The translations under genes were made by a program, and so were the position numbers. A model generated the notes under the pieces. That model searched no databases, was not told the origin of the DNA, and saw only the letters and a program-made list of their open reading frames with translations. Positions 40,839-48,184 of a stretch of DNA of 64,000 nucleotides are shown piece after piece; the first letter of the stretch is position 1; each line of letters starts with the position of its first letter. The stretch is from Streptomyces hygroscopicus (GTDB lineage: Bacteria; Actinomycetota; Actinomycetes; Streptomycetales; Streptomycetaceae): the NCBI RefSeq assembly GCF_026168105.1, contig NZ_LBMW01000004.1, forward strand, positions 224,692 through 288,691, in the 5' to 3' direction.

Positions 40839-42326
40839 ATGAGCGTCTACGGTCAGGACTGGTCTTCGTACCAGTCAGCGTCACCGGACACGTCTGGGCT
40901 TGCGTTCGCCTTCATCAAGGTGACGCAGGGCCTCAGCTACACGAACCCTTCGTGGGTGTCGCAGCGTGCCGCCGCACGCAAGGCCGGCCTGGTGGTGGGC
41001 TTCTACCACTACCCGAACATCGCGAACTCGCCGGCCGCCGAGGCGGATCACTTCCTGTCCCAGATCAACCTCGTAGCGGGCGACATCCTCTGCCTCGACT
41101 GGGAGTGGTACGGACAGAACGTCACCAACGCCCAAGCCCGCGCCTACAAGGACGCCTGGCTCGCCTACGTCAAAGCCAAGGTCCCGGGCCACAAGGTCGG
41201 CATCTACTGCGACACCGGCAACTGGAAGAACGTCGACACCAACTCCAACTGCGGCGACTTCCTCTGGATCGCCGACTACACCACCGCCGGACAGCCGCGC
41301 GTACAGCACCCTTGGACGTTCCACCAGTACACCGACAGCCCACTGGACAAGGACATCGCCAACTTCGCCACCGCGGCCGACCTGAAGGCGTGGGCCGGTG
41401 TGGGCGGCGGTTCGGGCGGCGGCGGAAGCACTGCGGGCGCCGAGATCTACCCGGGCGCGTCGAAGGCCCACTGGTACAGCACCGCCTACCCGGGCGACCC
41501 GATGACCGTGAACACGATCGTCTGGCACTCCACGGAGACGCTGGCCCTGCCGGACTACTCGGGCGGGTCGATCGCCCCGACCCTGACCGCGGTCCCCGAC
41601 TTCAAGACGCAGAAGCTGGTCTGGTACCAGCACTTCGGGTTCGACGAGTCCGCGAGGGCCCTCGTCCACGACAAGACCCAGATCGGCACCAACACCCTGA
41701 ACGTCGCCCAGGTGGAGATCGTCGGCACCTGCGACCCGACCACACACGCCACCTGGTCGAAGGCGGGCACCGAGCACCTGTACATGCCGGAACTCCCCGA
41801 CTGGGCCATCGCCGACCTGAACGCGTTCGCCCACTGGGCGCACGACCAGCACGGCGTACCCCTCACGTCCGGCCTCACCTGGAAGCCCTACCCGGCGTCC
41901 TACGGCAACAACGGCGTCCGCATGGACACCGCAGCCTGGTCCGCTTTCAAGGGCCACTGCGGCCACCAGCACGTCCCACAGAACGACCACGGCGACCCCG
42001 GCCAGTTCCCGATCGCCCAGATCCTGGAGGCAGACATGCCCCTCACCGACGCCGACGCGCAGAAGGTCGCGCTCGCGGTCCTCGGCTACCGCAACGCGGA
42101 CGCCGAGAAGAAGAACCCGAACATGCCCGACGTGTACGGCTACATCGCCGGAACCAGTGGCGCCGTGGCCTCCCTGACCGCGCAGGTCGGCGCCCTCTCC
42201 GGCGCCATCACCGCCCTCACCAAGTCGGGCGGCATCACCGCAGAGCAGGTCCAGGCCGCAGCAGCAGCCGGGGCGAAGGCGGCTCTGGATGAACTTGCTT
42301 CAGCACTCGGAAAGGCAGGCGTCTGA
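40839..42326 (+). CDS. Endolysin: GH25 muramidase plus amidase domain
   Basis: 495 residues with RBS GAGGAGGGG. Residues 1-190 are a GH25 lysozyme: YGQDWSSYQ with the first Asp, YHYPNIANSPAAEADHF, and LCLDWEWYG with the catalytic Asp/Glu. A GGGSGGGGSTAG linker leads to an amidase/PGRP-like domain with VWHSTET and GHQHVPQNDHGDPG (zinc-type His). The end is a helical, Ala-rich oligomerisation part. It should cleave both glycan and peptide links of peptidoglycan to release virions. Confidence 0.9.
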   Translation: MSVYGQDWSSYQSASPDTSGLAFAFIKVTQGLSYTNPSWVSQRAAARKAGLVVGFYHYPNIANSPAAEADHFLSQINLVAGDILCLDWEWYGQNVTNAQARAYKDAWLAYVKAKVPGHKVGIYCDTGNWKNVDTNSNCGDFLWIADYTTAGQPRVQHPWTFHQYTDSPLDKDIANFATAADLKAWAGVGGGSGGGGSTAGAEIYPGASKAHWYSTAYPGDPMTVNTIVWHSTETLALPDYSGGSIAPTLTAVPDFKTQKLVWYQHFGFDESARALVHDKTQIGTNTLNVAQVEIVGTCDPTTHATWSKAGTEHLYMPELPDWAIADLNAFAHWAHDQHGVPLTSGLTWKPYPASYGNNGVRMDTAAWSAFKGHCGHQHVPQNDHGDPGQFPIAQILEADMPLTDADAQKVALAVLGYRNADAEKKNPNMPDVYGYIAGTSGAVASLTAQVGALSGAITALTKSGGITAEQVQAAAAAGAKAALDELASALGKAGV

Positions 42327-42589
42327 TGGCCGCTCCCGTAGAGACGAAGGTGAAGGCGGCGACCGCGGTCGGTGTCGCCGTCGGTGTCCTCATCACCCTC
42401 CTCAACTCGGTCGTCGGCAACAGCCAGCTCATGGGCTCCATGCCCGCCTGGCTGCAGTCCCTCCTCACCCTCATCGTGCCGCCCCTCGCCACGTTCTGGG
42501 CAGGCTGGAAGGCCCCCCACACCCCACAACCCGGACCGAAGCCCGCACCCGAACCCCCCGCGGGCCCGGGTGTTACCCCAGCCGCCTAG
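42326..42589 (+). CDS. Holin
   Basis: 87 residues; ATG overlaps the endolysin stop. Two hydrophobic segments (about 11-28 and 42-58) and a Pro-rich, weakly charged tail. VKAATAVGVAVGVLITLLNSVV followed by LLTLIVPPLATFWAGWKAPH matches the holin type that follows GH25 endolysins in Streptomyces phages. It would form membrane lesions that time lysis. Confidence 0.8.
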   Translation: MAAPVETKVKAATAVGVAVGVLITLLNSVVGNSQLMGSMPAWLQSLLTLIVPPLATFWAGWKAPHTPQPGPKPAPEPPAGPGVTPAA

Positions 42590-42636
42590 CAGGGCGCATT
42601 CGGTCGCTGACGAGTACAAGGTAAAAGGACGGTGCG

Positions 42637-42945
42637 GTGACCGATGACGTTTCCCCGGGCGAGGTGTACAGGCGTCTCGTGGACCACGAACAGCGAACCG
42701 ACCGAGTCCACGCCTCACTAGACAGCAGAGTCACGGACCTCGCGAAAGACACCGTCACGGTCCGCATGTGGCAGGAAGCCGAACAAGACCGGGACCGCGA
42801 AGTCCAAGCCCTCACCGGCCGGGTCTCGAAACTGGAGGAACGGCCCGCGATGACGTTCGGCCGCTGGATCGCCATCCTCACCGTCGCAGCAGCATTCCTA
42901 GCACTCGCAGTCCAGGCCTACGGCACGATGAAGGGAGCTAAATGA
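42637..42945 (+). CDS. Coiled-coil membrane-anchored protein (XhlA-like lysis accessory)
   Basis: 102 residues from GTG 42637. A charged coiled coil (residues 10-65) precedes a C-terminal membrane helix ([21 protein letters not shown]). This is the layout of haemolysin XhlA-type accessory proteins found beside holins. Stop overlaps the next ATG. Confidence 0.65.
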   Translation: MTDDVSPGEVYRRLVDHEQRTDRVHASLDSRVTDLAKDTVTVRMWQEAEQDRDREVQALTGRVSKLEERPAMTFGRWIAILTVAAAFLALAVQAYGTMKGAK

Positions 42946-43730
42946 CGGACCCGATCAGGCGGCTCCCGAGGGCATCGGCCCTGGCAGGCGTCGCCCTGTG
43001 GATCGTACTGCTGCTCACCGCCGCGTTCGTCGCGTTCGCCCTCAACACGGTCGAATCCTCGAACCGCAAGTTGCAGCAGAGCATCGCAGCCCAAGGCACC
43101 GTCATCTCGCAACTCGCCTCCGGCCTGGACACGACCCGCCGCCAGCTGCAGCAACACCACGTCACCCCCGCGGCCCCGCCAGCGCAGAGCATCGTCCAGG
43201 GCGTCCAAGGCGTACCCGGCGTCCCGGGGCCGGCTGGCCCGTCCGGCGCGGCGGGTGGTCCCGGCCCGTCGGGCGCACCTGGCACCCCGGGCAGCAACGG
43301 CGCCAACGGCAGGAACGGTTCACCCGGCGTGGCAGGCTCACCCGGGCCGGTAGGGCCGTCAGGTGCGGCGGGAGCGCCAGGGAGTCCCGGGCCAGCATCC
43401 ACCGTCGCCGGACCCGCAGGACCCGCAGGACCGGCAGGGCCCCGCGGCGATACCGGACCGCAGGGACCCAAGGGCGATACCGGCGATCAGGGTCCTGCCG
43501 GCCCGCCGCCCAGCGGCTGGACGTTCACCTACACCGACACGCTCGGGCACAGCCAGACGTACAACTGCACCCCGGACTCGGAGGGCTCGACGCACTACAG
43601 CTGCCAGCCCACCAGCAGTTCGGGCCCGCTGAAGAAGTCCTCCAGCCCCGCCCGCAGCGCGATCAGCCTCGTCGGGCTCCTCGCCTTCGCCGCCTACCGC
43701 CGCCTCGACCCCGCCCACCGCACCGACTGA
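42942..43730 (+). CDS. Membrane-anchored collagen-like protein
   Basis: 262 residues. A basic start and one membrane helix (residues 14-36) are followed by a short coiled coil and then about 35 Gly-X-Y triplets (residues about 88-195, [13 protein letters not shown] style). The C-terminal domain has two Cys and ends in a second hydrophobic segment and basic tail. Collagen-like repeats in phage proteins form trimeric spacers in fibres; here membrane anchors at both ends suggest a host-surface or lysis-related protein (spanin-like role possible). Confidence 0.75.
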   Translation: MTDPIRRLPRASALAGVALWIVLLLTAAFVAFALNTVESSNRKLQQSIAAQGTVISQLASGLDTTRRQLQQHHVTPAAPPAQSIVQGVQGVPGVPGPAGPSGAAGGPGPSGAPGTPGSNGANGRNGSPGVAGSPGPVGPSGAAGAPGSPGPASTVAGPAGPAGPAGPRGDTGPQGPKGDTGDQGPAGPPPSGWTFTYTDTLGHSQTYNCTPDSEGSTHYSCQPTSSSGPLKKSSSPARSAISLVGLLAFAAYRRLDPAHRTD

Positions 43731-43742
43731 CAGGGAGGCCTC

Positions 43743-43901
43743 ATGCCGATCGCCGTGGGAAACCCCGCACCGTGGCGGCCAGCACCGACCGCGGACATGG
43801 ACACCCTCGTCGCCCTCGGACGCGAGGAAGCCCCACCAGAACCGTCACCAGACCCACCCCCACCCCTCGCCGAAGACCCGGCCCCGCTCACCACCAGCTG
43901 A
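43743..43901 (+). CDS. Small Pro-rich peptide (52 aa)
   Basis: 52 residues with RBS AGGGAGG. Nearly one third Pro with acidic residues, disordered, no motif. Last gene of the late transcript before a strong terminator. May be unimportant or a small regulatory peptide. Confidence 0.45.
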   Translation: MPIAVGNPAPWRPAPTADMDTLVALGREEAPPEPSPDPPPPLAEDPAPLTTS

Positions 43902-43920
43902 CACCCCCACGAGACCGTGA

Positions 43921-43959
43921 CGCCCCCGCCCTCTGCCAACCGGCAGGGGAGCGGGGGCG
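43921..43959 (+). terminator. Strong terminator closing the late operon
   Basis: Long stem with CGCCCCCGC (43921-43929) and GCGGGGGCG (43951-43959), inner pairs CTCTGCC/GGCAGGGG, and CTTC behind. It ends the late transcript. Confidence 0.85.
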
Positions 43960-43979
43960 CTTCGGCGTAGAGTTGCTGT

Positions 43980-44060
43980 GCGCGGCCTGGCACTAGGCAA
44001 GAGCTGTTCCGACGCCAGCGGGCAACCGTGGAGAGTGCTAAGGAGGGCAGCCGCCGCGCA
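43980..44060 (+). ncRNA. Structured RNA candidate with S-box-like core
   Basis: In order it carries CAAGAG (43998), CCGACG (44009), GCAACC (44022) and GTGCTAA (44035), the order of conserved blocks in SAM-I (S-box) riboswitches. Possible pairs are GCACT/AGTGC (43990-43994 with 44034-44038) and GCGCGG/CCGCGC (43980-43985 with 44054-44059). A strong terminator follows at once and there is no ORF. Blocks are closer together than in classical SAM-I RNAs, so a variant, another small RNA or chance are all possible. Confidence 0.35.
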
Positions 44061-44064
44061 ACCC

Positions 44065-44092
44065 ACCCCGCCCCTCGTGGGCGGGGTTTCTT
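44065..44092 (+). terminator. Terminator behind the RNA candidate
   Basis: Perfect 9-bp arms ACCCCGCCC (44065-44073) and GGGCGGGGT (44079-44087) with a CTCGT loop, then TTCTTC. It could be the expression platform or end of a small RNA. Confidence 0.85.
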
Positions 44093-44147
44093 CATGCCCT
44101 GACGGGTGCCGAGTTGGGCCGCAGCACTCTCGATAACATGCCGTATC

Positions 44148-44179
44148 AGAGCCCCGCTCCGATCGAAGAGCGGGGCTCT
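44148..44179 (+). terminator. Second terminator before the integrase operon
   Basis: 12-bp perfect arms AGAGCCCCGCTC and GAGCGGGGCTCT around CGATCGAA, then TTCGTCG. Together with two others it isolates the integrase operon from late transcription. Confidence 0.85.
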
Positions 44180-44220
44180 TCGTCGTCTCCGGAAGTGCTG
44201 GCGATCACCCAACTCTATGG

Positions 44221-44245
44221 TTGATAATGACAGTTATCCCATACT
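44221..44245 (+). promoter_or_regulatory. Promoter/operator region of the integrase operon
   Basis: An AT-rich island with the inverted repeat GATAA/TTATC (44223-44227 and 44234-44238) and a following CATACT. It is 22 bases before the GTG at 44267. Exact -35/-10 assignment is unclear; repression by a phage regulator is plausible. Confidence 0.4.
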
Positions 44246-44266
44246 GAACCGAAGCAGGGGACGATC

Positions 44267-44590
44267 GTGACGACCCATACGCATCCCTCAGAGCAGGAAG
44301 CCGCTGCAACTCTCGCCCGCGAGTGCACCGACCATGCGGCGGTCATCCTCTGGTGCGCCGACCGAGTGCGCTCCGTCGATGACGACCCAGTGGTACAGGA
44401 CGCCGCCGACTATCTGCACGCCCTGTCCACCAGGGCGCAGGTCGACTCCACCCCGGTCACGGACCGGGCCGTCGTCATCCGCTGGTGCGCACAGCAGATC
44501 CACTCCATGGGTGGCAACCACGACATGGAGAGGGCCGCCGAGTATCTGGACGACCTCGCAACCGAGGCCGCAGAGAAGGAATCGACATGA
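44267..44590 (+). CDS. Small tandem-repeat protein in the integrase operon
   Basis: 107 residues from GTG 44267 with RBS GCAGGGGACG. Two similar halves: HAAVILWCADRVRSVDDD...AADYLHAL and RAVVIRWCAQQIHSMGGN...AAEYLDDL, about 40 residues apart, so it arose by internal duplication of a Trp-Cys helix hairpin. Possibly a regulator or partner of the recombinase; no family known. Overlaps the next gene by four bases. Confidence 0.6.
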   Translation: MTTHTHPSEQEAAATLARECTDHAAVILWCADRVRSVDDDPVVQDAADYLHALSTRAQVDSTPVTDRAVVIRWCAQQIHSMGGNHDMERAAEYLDDLATEAAEKEST

Positions 44591-44787
44591 CCGCGTTCGA
44601 CGCCACGTTCACCGACAAGAGGACAGGCCGTTCGGTCACGAAGCGCGTGTACTCCCGGCAGGTGGCCGCCGCTCAGCGAGCCGCACGTGCCAGCGCCGAC
44701 GGGATCGTCAAGTGGGACTACACGAACGGTCGAGTGATGACCGTCGACTACATCAACCGCAAGGCCGTCTATCGGGAAGTCCAGTGA
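44587..44787 (+). CDS. Small basic protein upstream of the integrase
   Basis: 66 residues; ATG overlaps the preceding stop. Basic, mixed strand/helix sequence (FTDKRTGRSVTKRVYSRQVAA). Its stop overlaps the integrase GTG. It could be the recombination directionality factor, but no HTH is seen. Confidence 0.55.
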   Translation: MTAFDATFTDKRTGRSVTKRVYSRQVAAAQRAARASADGIVKWDYTNGRVMTVDYINRKAVYREVQ

Positions 44788-45815
44788 CCGCTCTCGTCCC
44801 GCGCCCGTCGGCGGAGCTGTCGACCGACCGGCACGACCCCCGCGACGACTGGCCCGACGAAGCCCGCCAACTCGCCAACCACCTCGCAGGCATCTACGGC
44901 GACCACGACCCGCTACCCACCATCGCCGGAGGATGGATCGCACGCCAGAAGAGCCGCCACACCAGGCGCGCCTACGTCCGCACCTTCAAGGCGTGGGAGG
45001 AGTACGCCCGCTCCACCGGCATCCACCCGCTGCAGGCGAAGCTGCCGCTCGCCGACGCCTACGCCAAGCACCTCGCCAAGACACCCACCCGCAACGGGCG
45101 GCCCCCGGCGGAGACCACGCAGGCCCAAGCCCTCGCCGCCGCCGGGAGCTTCTACACCTACGCCGCCCGCCTCCAGGCCGTCGACAGCGACCCGTTCGCC
45201 GCCGTCAACCGACCCTACGTCGACCCCGACTACAGCCCCACCGAAGGCATGACCGAGCAGGAGACGATGCGGCTCATCGAGACCGCCCGCGACTGGGCGC
45301 CCCGCTCCTACGCCCTCGTCATGCTCCTCTACCTTACGGGCGCCCGCGTCGACGAGCTGCTGTCGCTGAACGCCGACCAGCTCGGCTACGACCGAGGACA
45401 CCGCACACTGCCCCTCACCCAGAAGGGCGGCAAGAAACGGCCCGCACCCGTGCCGCCGCTCGCCCTCGACGCGCTCCTCGCCTACCTCGGCGACCGCACC
45501 GACGGTCCGCTGTTTGTTACGGACTCCGGGCGTCGCTGGACGCAGCCCGAAGTCTGGAAGCACCTCCGCGTCCTCGCCCGCCGCGCAGGCATCCCCCAAG
45601 CCGCCACGATCAAGCCCCACACGCTGCGGCACCAGTTCATCACCGACAACCTCGCCAACGGCGTCCCACTCCAAGACGTCCAAGACGCCGTCAGCCACTC
45701 CGACCCGCGCACCACCCAGCGATACAACCGGCGACGACGCCAACTCGACAACCACCCCGCCTACGCCCTCGCCGCCAAGCTCGGCGAACGGCTGCAGCGA
45801 GACGAGACCGAGTAG
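44784..45815 (+). CDS. int: Tyrosine recombinase (integrase)
   Basis: 343 residues from a GTG coupled to the previous gene. N-terminal SAM-like DNA-binding part (RQKSRHTRRAYVRTFKAWEEYA), then the catalytic domain with Arg188 (LTGARVDELL), His279-x-x-Arg282 (PHTLRHQF), His305 (SHSDPRT) and the nucleophile Tyr314 (TTQRYNRR). All active-site residues are present, so it should be functional in integration and, with a directionality factor, excision. XerC/D-like C-terminal layout. The attachment site is expected nearby. Confidence 0.95.
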   Translation: MTALVPRPSAELSTDRHDPRDDWPDEARQLANHLAGIYGDHDPLPTIAGGWIARQKSRHTRRAYVRTFKAWEEYARSTGIHPLQAKLPLADAYAKHLAKTPTRNGRPPAETTQAQALAAAGSFYTYAARLQAVDSDPFAAVNRPYVDPDYSPTEGMTEQETMRLIETARDWAPRSYALVMLLYLTGARVDELLSLNADQLGYDRGHRTLPLTQKGGKKRPAPVPPLALDALLAYLGDRTDGPLFVTDSGRRWTQPEVWKHLRVLARRAGIPQAATIKPHTLRHQFITDNLANGVPLQDVQDAVSHSDPRTTQRYNRRRRQLDNHPAYALAAKLGERLQRDETE

Positions 45816-45986
45816 TGCCACGGATTCCGCGGCCGATCTCTATCGCTGTGGCTGGTTTGTGGTGCATGGTGTTCGTGCGTCGGTCGAGCCCCCCAGGTGA
45901 GACCCCGCAACCGGGCCCTGCCGTTCGCTGCGAGCGGTAGGGCCCGCCGCGCCTCCCGGCTCCCCACGGGAGGCTCCGCGGCTGCC
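45816..45986. other. Intergenic region behind the integrase with two hairpins
   Basis: No gene is visible. A stem CGGGCCCTGCCG/CGGTAGGGCCCG (45912-45945) and a stem GCCTCCCG/CGGGAGGC (45951-45974) stand in series and may end the integrase transcript and the convergent small gene. attP could lie here or near 51 kb; the sequence does not show which. Confidence 0.5.
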
Positions 45987-46109
45987 CTAGACGAATCGCC
46001 GCATGCGAGGGTCGAGCTTCCCGAGGGTGCACATCCACACCATCATGTCCATCATCCCGAAGCTCAGCCGCAGCGACAGCCGCAGCAGCGTGATCGCCAA
46101 CCCGATCAT
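45987..46109 (-). CDS. Small hydrophobic microprotein (40 aa)
   Basis: 40 residues leftward from ATG 46109 with a very strong RBS AGGAGGGGG. Met/Leu-rich (MIGLAITLLRLSLRLSF...MMDMMVWMCTLG) and probably a membrane-associated amphipathic helix. The RBS and codon use favour a real gene despite its size. Confidence 0.5.
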   Translation of the reverse strand: MIGLAITLLRLSLRLSFGMMDMMVWMCTLGKLDPRMRRFV

Positions 46110-46199
46110 CTCGTCCCCCTCCTGTGGTGGAGGCAGGACTGTACGCGTGCGCCCCGGCGCTGTGGGGCTATATCAGGTGATCTCGCCGGAACGGGGTAC

Positions 46200-46523
46200 C
46201 TAGTCGAGGATCCCCAGCTTGGTGTCGGGCCGGCAGAACTCGCACGACATGAAGAACTTGCGGTCTTTGCTGAGGGCGGCCCGGGCGTCGTCGGGGCTGA
46301 TGGGCCGGGTTTCACGCTGGGTCATGGTGCAGTCGGCGAGGTGGATGGTCGCCCCGAGCGGGTGGCTCTCGCGGAGCTTCTGCTCCAGCTTGTACTCGAC
46401 CGGCCGCGCCTGCTGCTGCTCGAGGTCGGCGATCTTCCGCCGGGTCTGGTCGAGCTGCCAGGCGAGCCACTCCTCGAGGGCCTTCAGCTTGGCGAGACGC
46501 TCACTCGGCGAAAGATCGGGCAT
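46200..46523 (-). CDS. DUF6233-like protein
   Basis: 107 residues. A coiled helix LKALEEWLAWQLDQTRRKIADLE is followed by HPLGATIHLADC, the DDARAALS helix and FCRPDTKLGIL, the full DUF6233 signature (Streptomyces chromosomes, prophages and AICEs). Two Cys near the end may bind metal. Function unknown. Confidence 0.8.
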   Translation of the reverse strand: MPDLSPSERLAKLKALEEWLAWQLDQTRRKIADLEQQQARPVEYKLEQKLRESHPLGATIHLADCTMTQRETRPISPDDARAALSKDRKFFMSCEFCRPDTKLGILD

Positions 46524-46699
46524 GGGCCGAGTCTATGGGTAATCGAACAGTCTTGCGACTCGGGCGGGTCCCGCCTACAGTGAGCCCCGCCCAGTACGCC
46601 CGTAACGGACTGGCACCGCGGCGCCCCCGCCTATCCACCCCGGCGGAGGGCGCCGCGGCACGCGCAGGCGACTCCCGGGGCTCGACGTACCGTGGGGGC

Positions 46700-46888
46700 G
46701 TGACCGACCCTGAGCGCTTCCACCTCACCCTGCACCTGGACGGCCGGCCCGTCCTCGACGGCTGGTGGGGCGACGAGGCGACCGCGCGGAAGAAGTTCCG
46801 GGAGGCGGTCGGCGACTACGGCCGCGACGGTGCGCGCATCGCCCTCACCGACACCGAGACCGGGGAGCAGCTGGCCAGCTGGCCGTAG
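46700..46888 (+). CDS. Small hypothetical protein, probably leaderless
   Basis: 62 residues from GTG 46700. TACCGT at 46688-46693 ends six bases upstream and no RBS is seen, so the mRNA probably starts at the GTG. RFHLTLHLDGRPVLDGWWGDEATARKKF looks like a small alpha/beta fold used in several Streptomyces mobile-element proteins. Unknown function. Confidence 0.6.
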   Translation: MTDPERFHLTLHLDGRPVLDGWWGDEATARKKFREAVGDYGRDGARIALTDTETGEQLASWP

Positions 46889-46954
46889 CTGCGTTGTCGG
46901 TGGCGGTCGCTACGCTGGGCTCGTCATATCAGCAGCAGCTGGCACTGTGCTGAA

Positions 46955-46984
46955 GCCCCGCCCGGAGTGATGCCCGGCCGGGGC
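46955..46984. terminator. Hairpin between convergent genes
   Basis: Arms GCCCCG (46955-46960) and CGGGGC (46979-46984) with inner CCCGG/CCGG pairing. It stands between the rightward gene at 46700 and the leftward gene at 46994. Confidence 0.5.
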
Positions 46985-46993
46985 GCGCTGCTG

Positions 46994-47233
46994 TCAGGCC
47001 TCAGCCGTCTCGGGCTCCGGCCACCGCACGGTCTTCTTCACGGCCATCTCGACCTCAACCCGGCTCTGCCCGGTCGCCTCTGCGTGCGCGGTGACGGCGG
47101 CCTGGAACACGCCTGCCGCGTCCCGCCACCGCTCCCACTGCGCGGTGTAGGCGGCGCCGTCGAGGCCTGCCAGGGCGGTACGGGCCTGCTCGGCGGCGCG
47201 TTCGAGGGTGATGAGGTCGTCGGGTATGTCCAC
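46994..47233 (-). CDS. Small helical hypothetical protein
   Basis: 79 residues from GTG 47233. Helical with YTAQWERWRDAAGVFQAAVTAHAEATGQSRVEVEMAV, a pattern I have seen in many Streptomyces mobile-element proteins of unknown function. Ten bases behind the RHH gene, so probably in one operon with it. Possible toxin or accessory partner of the RHH protein; not shown. Confidence 0.6.
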   Translation of the reverse strand: MDIPDDLITLERAAEQARTALAGLDGAAYTAQWERWRDAAGVFQAAVTAHAEATGQSRVEVEMAVKKTVRWPEPETAEA

Positions 47234-47242
47234 GACGGGATC

Positions 47243-47437
47243 CTACGACTCGCCGTCTGCTGCTCCGCGCTCGCGTCGTCGGCGCGTGACATAGCGATGC
47301 AGGTCGGAGTTGATGACGTCCGTGATGGTGCGCCCTTCCATCTTTGCCTCGGCCATTGCTGCGTCCCACAGCTCCTTCGGGACGCGCACGTTGTGCTTCG
47401 GTGTCTCGCCTGTTGCCGGTCGGGCCACTGCAACCAT
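47243..47437 (-). CDS. Ribbon-helix-helix DNA-binding protein
   Basis: 64 residues. HNVRVPKELWDAAMAEAKMEGRTITDVINSDLHRYV is an Arc/CopG-type ribbon-helix-helix: one strand and two helices with a turn at EGRT. The tail is basic. Such proteins bind repeated operators; two identical 15-bp repeats lie in the divergent promoter region just upstream, so autorepression is likely. May also act as antitoxin. Confidence 0.8.
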   Translation of the reverse strand: MVAVARPATGETPKHNVRVPKELWDAAMAEAKMEGRTITDVINSDLHRYVTRRRRERGAADGES

Positions 47438-47447
47438 CCTCTCTTTA

Positions 47448-47528
47448 TGTAGGTACAGAAACTAGCATCCACCTGCCAGGAAGACTTGACAAGGGTGATC
47501 GGTGGGCGCATTCTGTAGGTACAGAAAC
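47448..47528. promoter_or_regulatory. Divergent promoter region with two identical 15-bp operators
   Basis: TGTAGGTACAGAAAC occurs at 47448-47462 and 47514-47528. Between them, rightward TTGACA (47486-47491) and CATTCT (47509-47514) are 17 bases apart, a good sigma70-type promoter whose -10 touches the second repeat. The first repeat lies before the RHH gene. This suggests coordinated repression of both directions. Confidence 0.75.
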
Positions 47529-47551
47529 AGGCGCTAGCCAGGGAGGTAGAG

Positions 47552-47734
47552 ATGGCCACCGCTCACACCAAGCCGATCAACAGCATGAACATTCCGGGCA
47601 CCTTCGAGGTCTTCAACACGAGGACTGGCCGCTGGCACGGAACCCACACTGAGTTCAAGGTCGCGGAGGCCTCCGTGGAGCTGCTCAACCAGAAGTCCAA
47701 TGGCCCCCGCTACACCTGGTGGTGCGTGCGATGA
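47552..47734 (+). CDS. Small hypothetical protein
   Basis: 60 residues behind GGGAGGTAG. Compact beta-type sequence (GTFEVFNTRTGRWHGTHTEF...YTWWCVR). First gene of the RHH-controlled rightward pair; its stop overlaps the next ATG. Function unknown; stress or defence role possible. Confidence 0.65.
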   Translation: MATAHTKPINSMNIPGTFEVFNTRTGRWHGTHTEFKVAEASVELLNQKSNGPRYTWWCVR

Positions 47735-47970
47735 GCAGCCCGAACGAGTGGCTCAGAAAGGGTGAGCTTGTCACCCTGGGCAGGTCCAACTTCACTTACC
47801 AGGTGATAGACGCGGCCCCCACCGCGCACAAGGTCGGCCTCTTCACCGAGCGCGAGGCGCGGCGCAACCCGATGATCTACCGTCTCCGCAACCTGGAGAG
47901 CGGCAGCGAGATGTGCCTCAGCCACAGTGCAATCACCGAGGAAGAGCTCAAAACGCGACGGCCTCAATGA
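47731..47970 (+). CDS. Small hypothetical protein
   Basis: 79 residues; ATG overlaps the preceding stop. Mixed alpha/beta (WLRKGELVTLGRSNFTYQV, IYRLRNLESGSEMCLSHSA), KOW/SH3-like in feel. Coupled partner of the gene above. Function unknown. Confidence 0.6.
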   Translation: MSSPNEWLRKGELVTLGRSNFTYQVIDAAPTAHKVGLFTEREARRNPMIYRLRNLESGSEMCLSHSAITEEELKTRRPQ

Positions 47971-48008
47971 GCCGGCGCTCCCTTGAAGGGCCGCCCGCCG
48001 TACAGCGA

Positions 48009-48037
48009 TGCCCCGGCTGAGGAAAGCAGCCGGGGCA
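48009..48037 (+). terminator. Terminator
   Basis: Perfect 11-bp arms TGCCCCGGCTG and CAGCCGGGGCA around AGGAAAG. It closes the RHH-controlled pair. Confidence 0.75.
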
Positions 48038-48184
48038 CCGTTGCGTCAGCCTACGTCACGTCGTCCCGGCCGCCCCGGCGTGCGCGTCACCGGAGCGCTC
48101 CCCTCGCGCGGCATGCCGCCGGGCATGGCGGCCGACCGGTAGGGCAGCATGTGCTCAGCCACAGCACGTCCATGAGGGGTCGTC

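Noticed and set aside
42942..43730. Short-period DNA repetition in the collagen-like gene considered as a repeat element or CRISPR.
   Set aside because: The period is 9 bases and follows Gly-X-Y codons; it is explained by the protein repeat. No CRISPR-like array of equal repeats and spacers was seen anywhere in the window.
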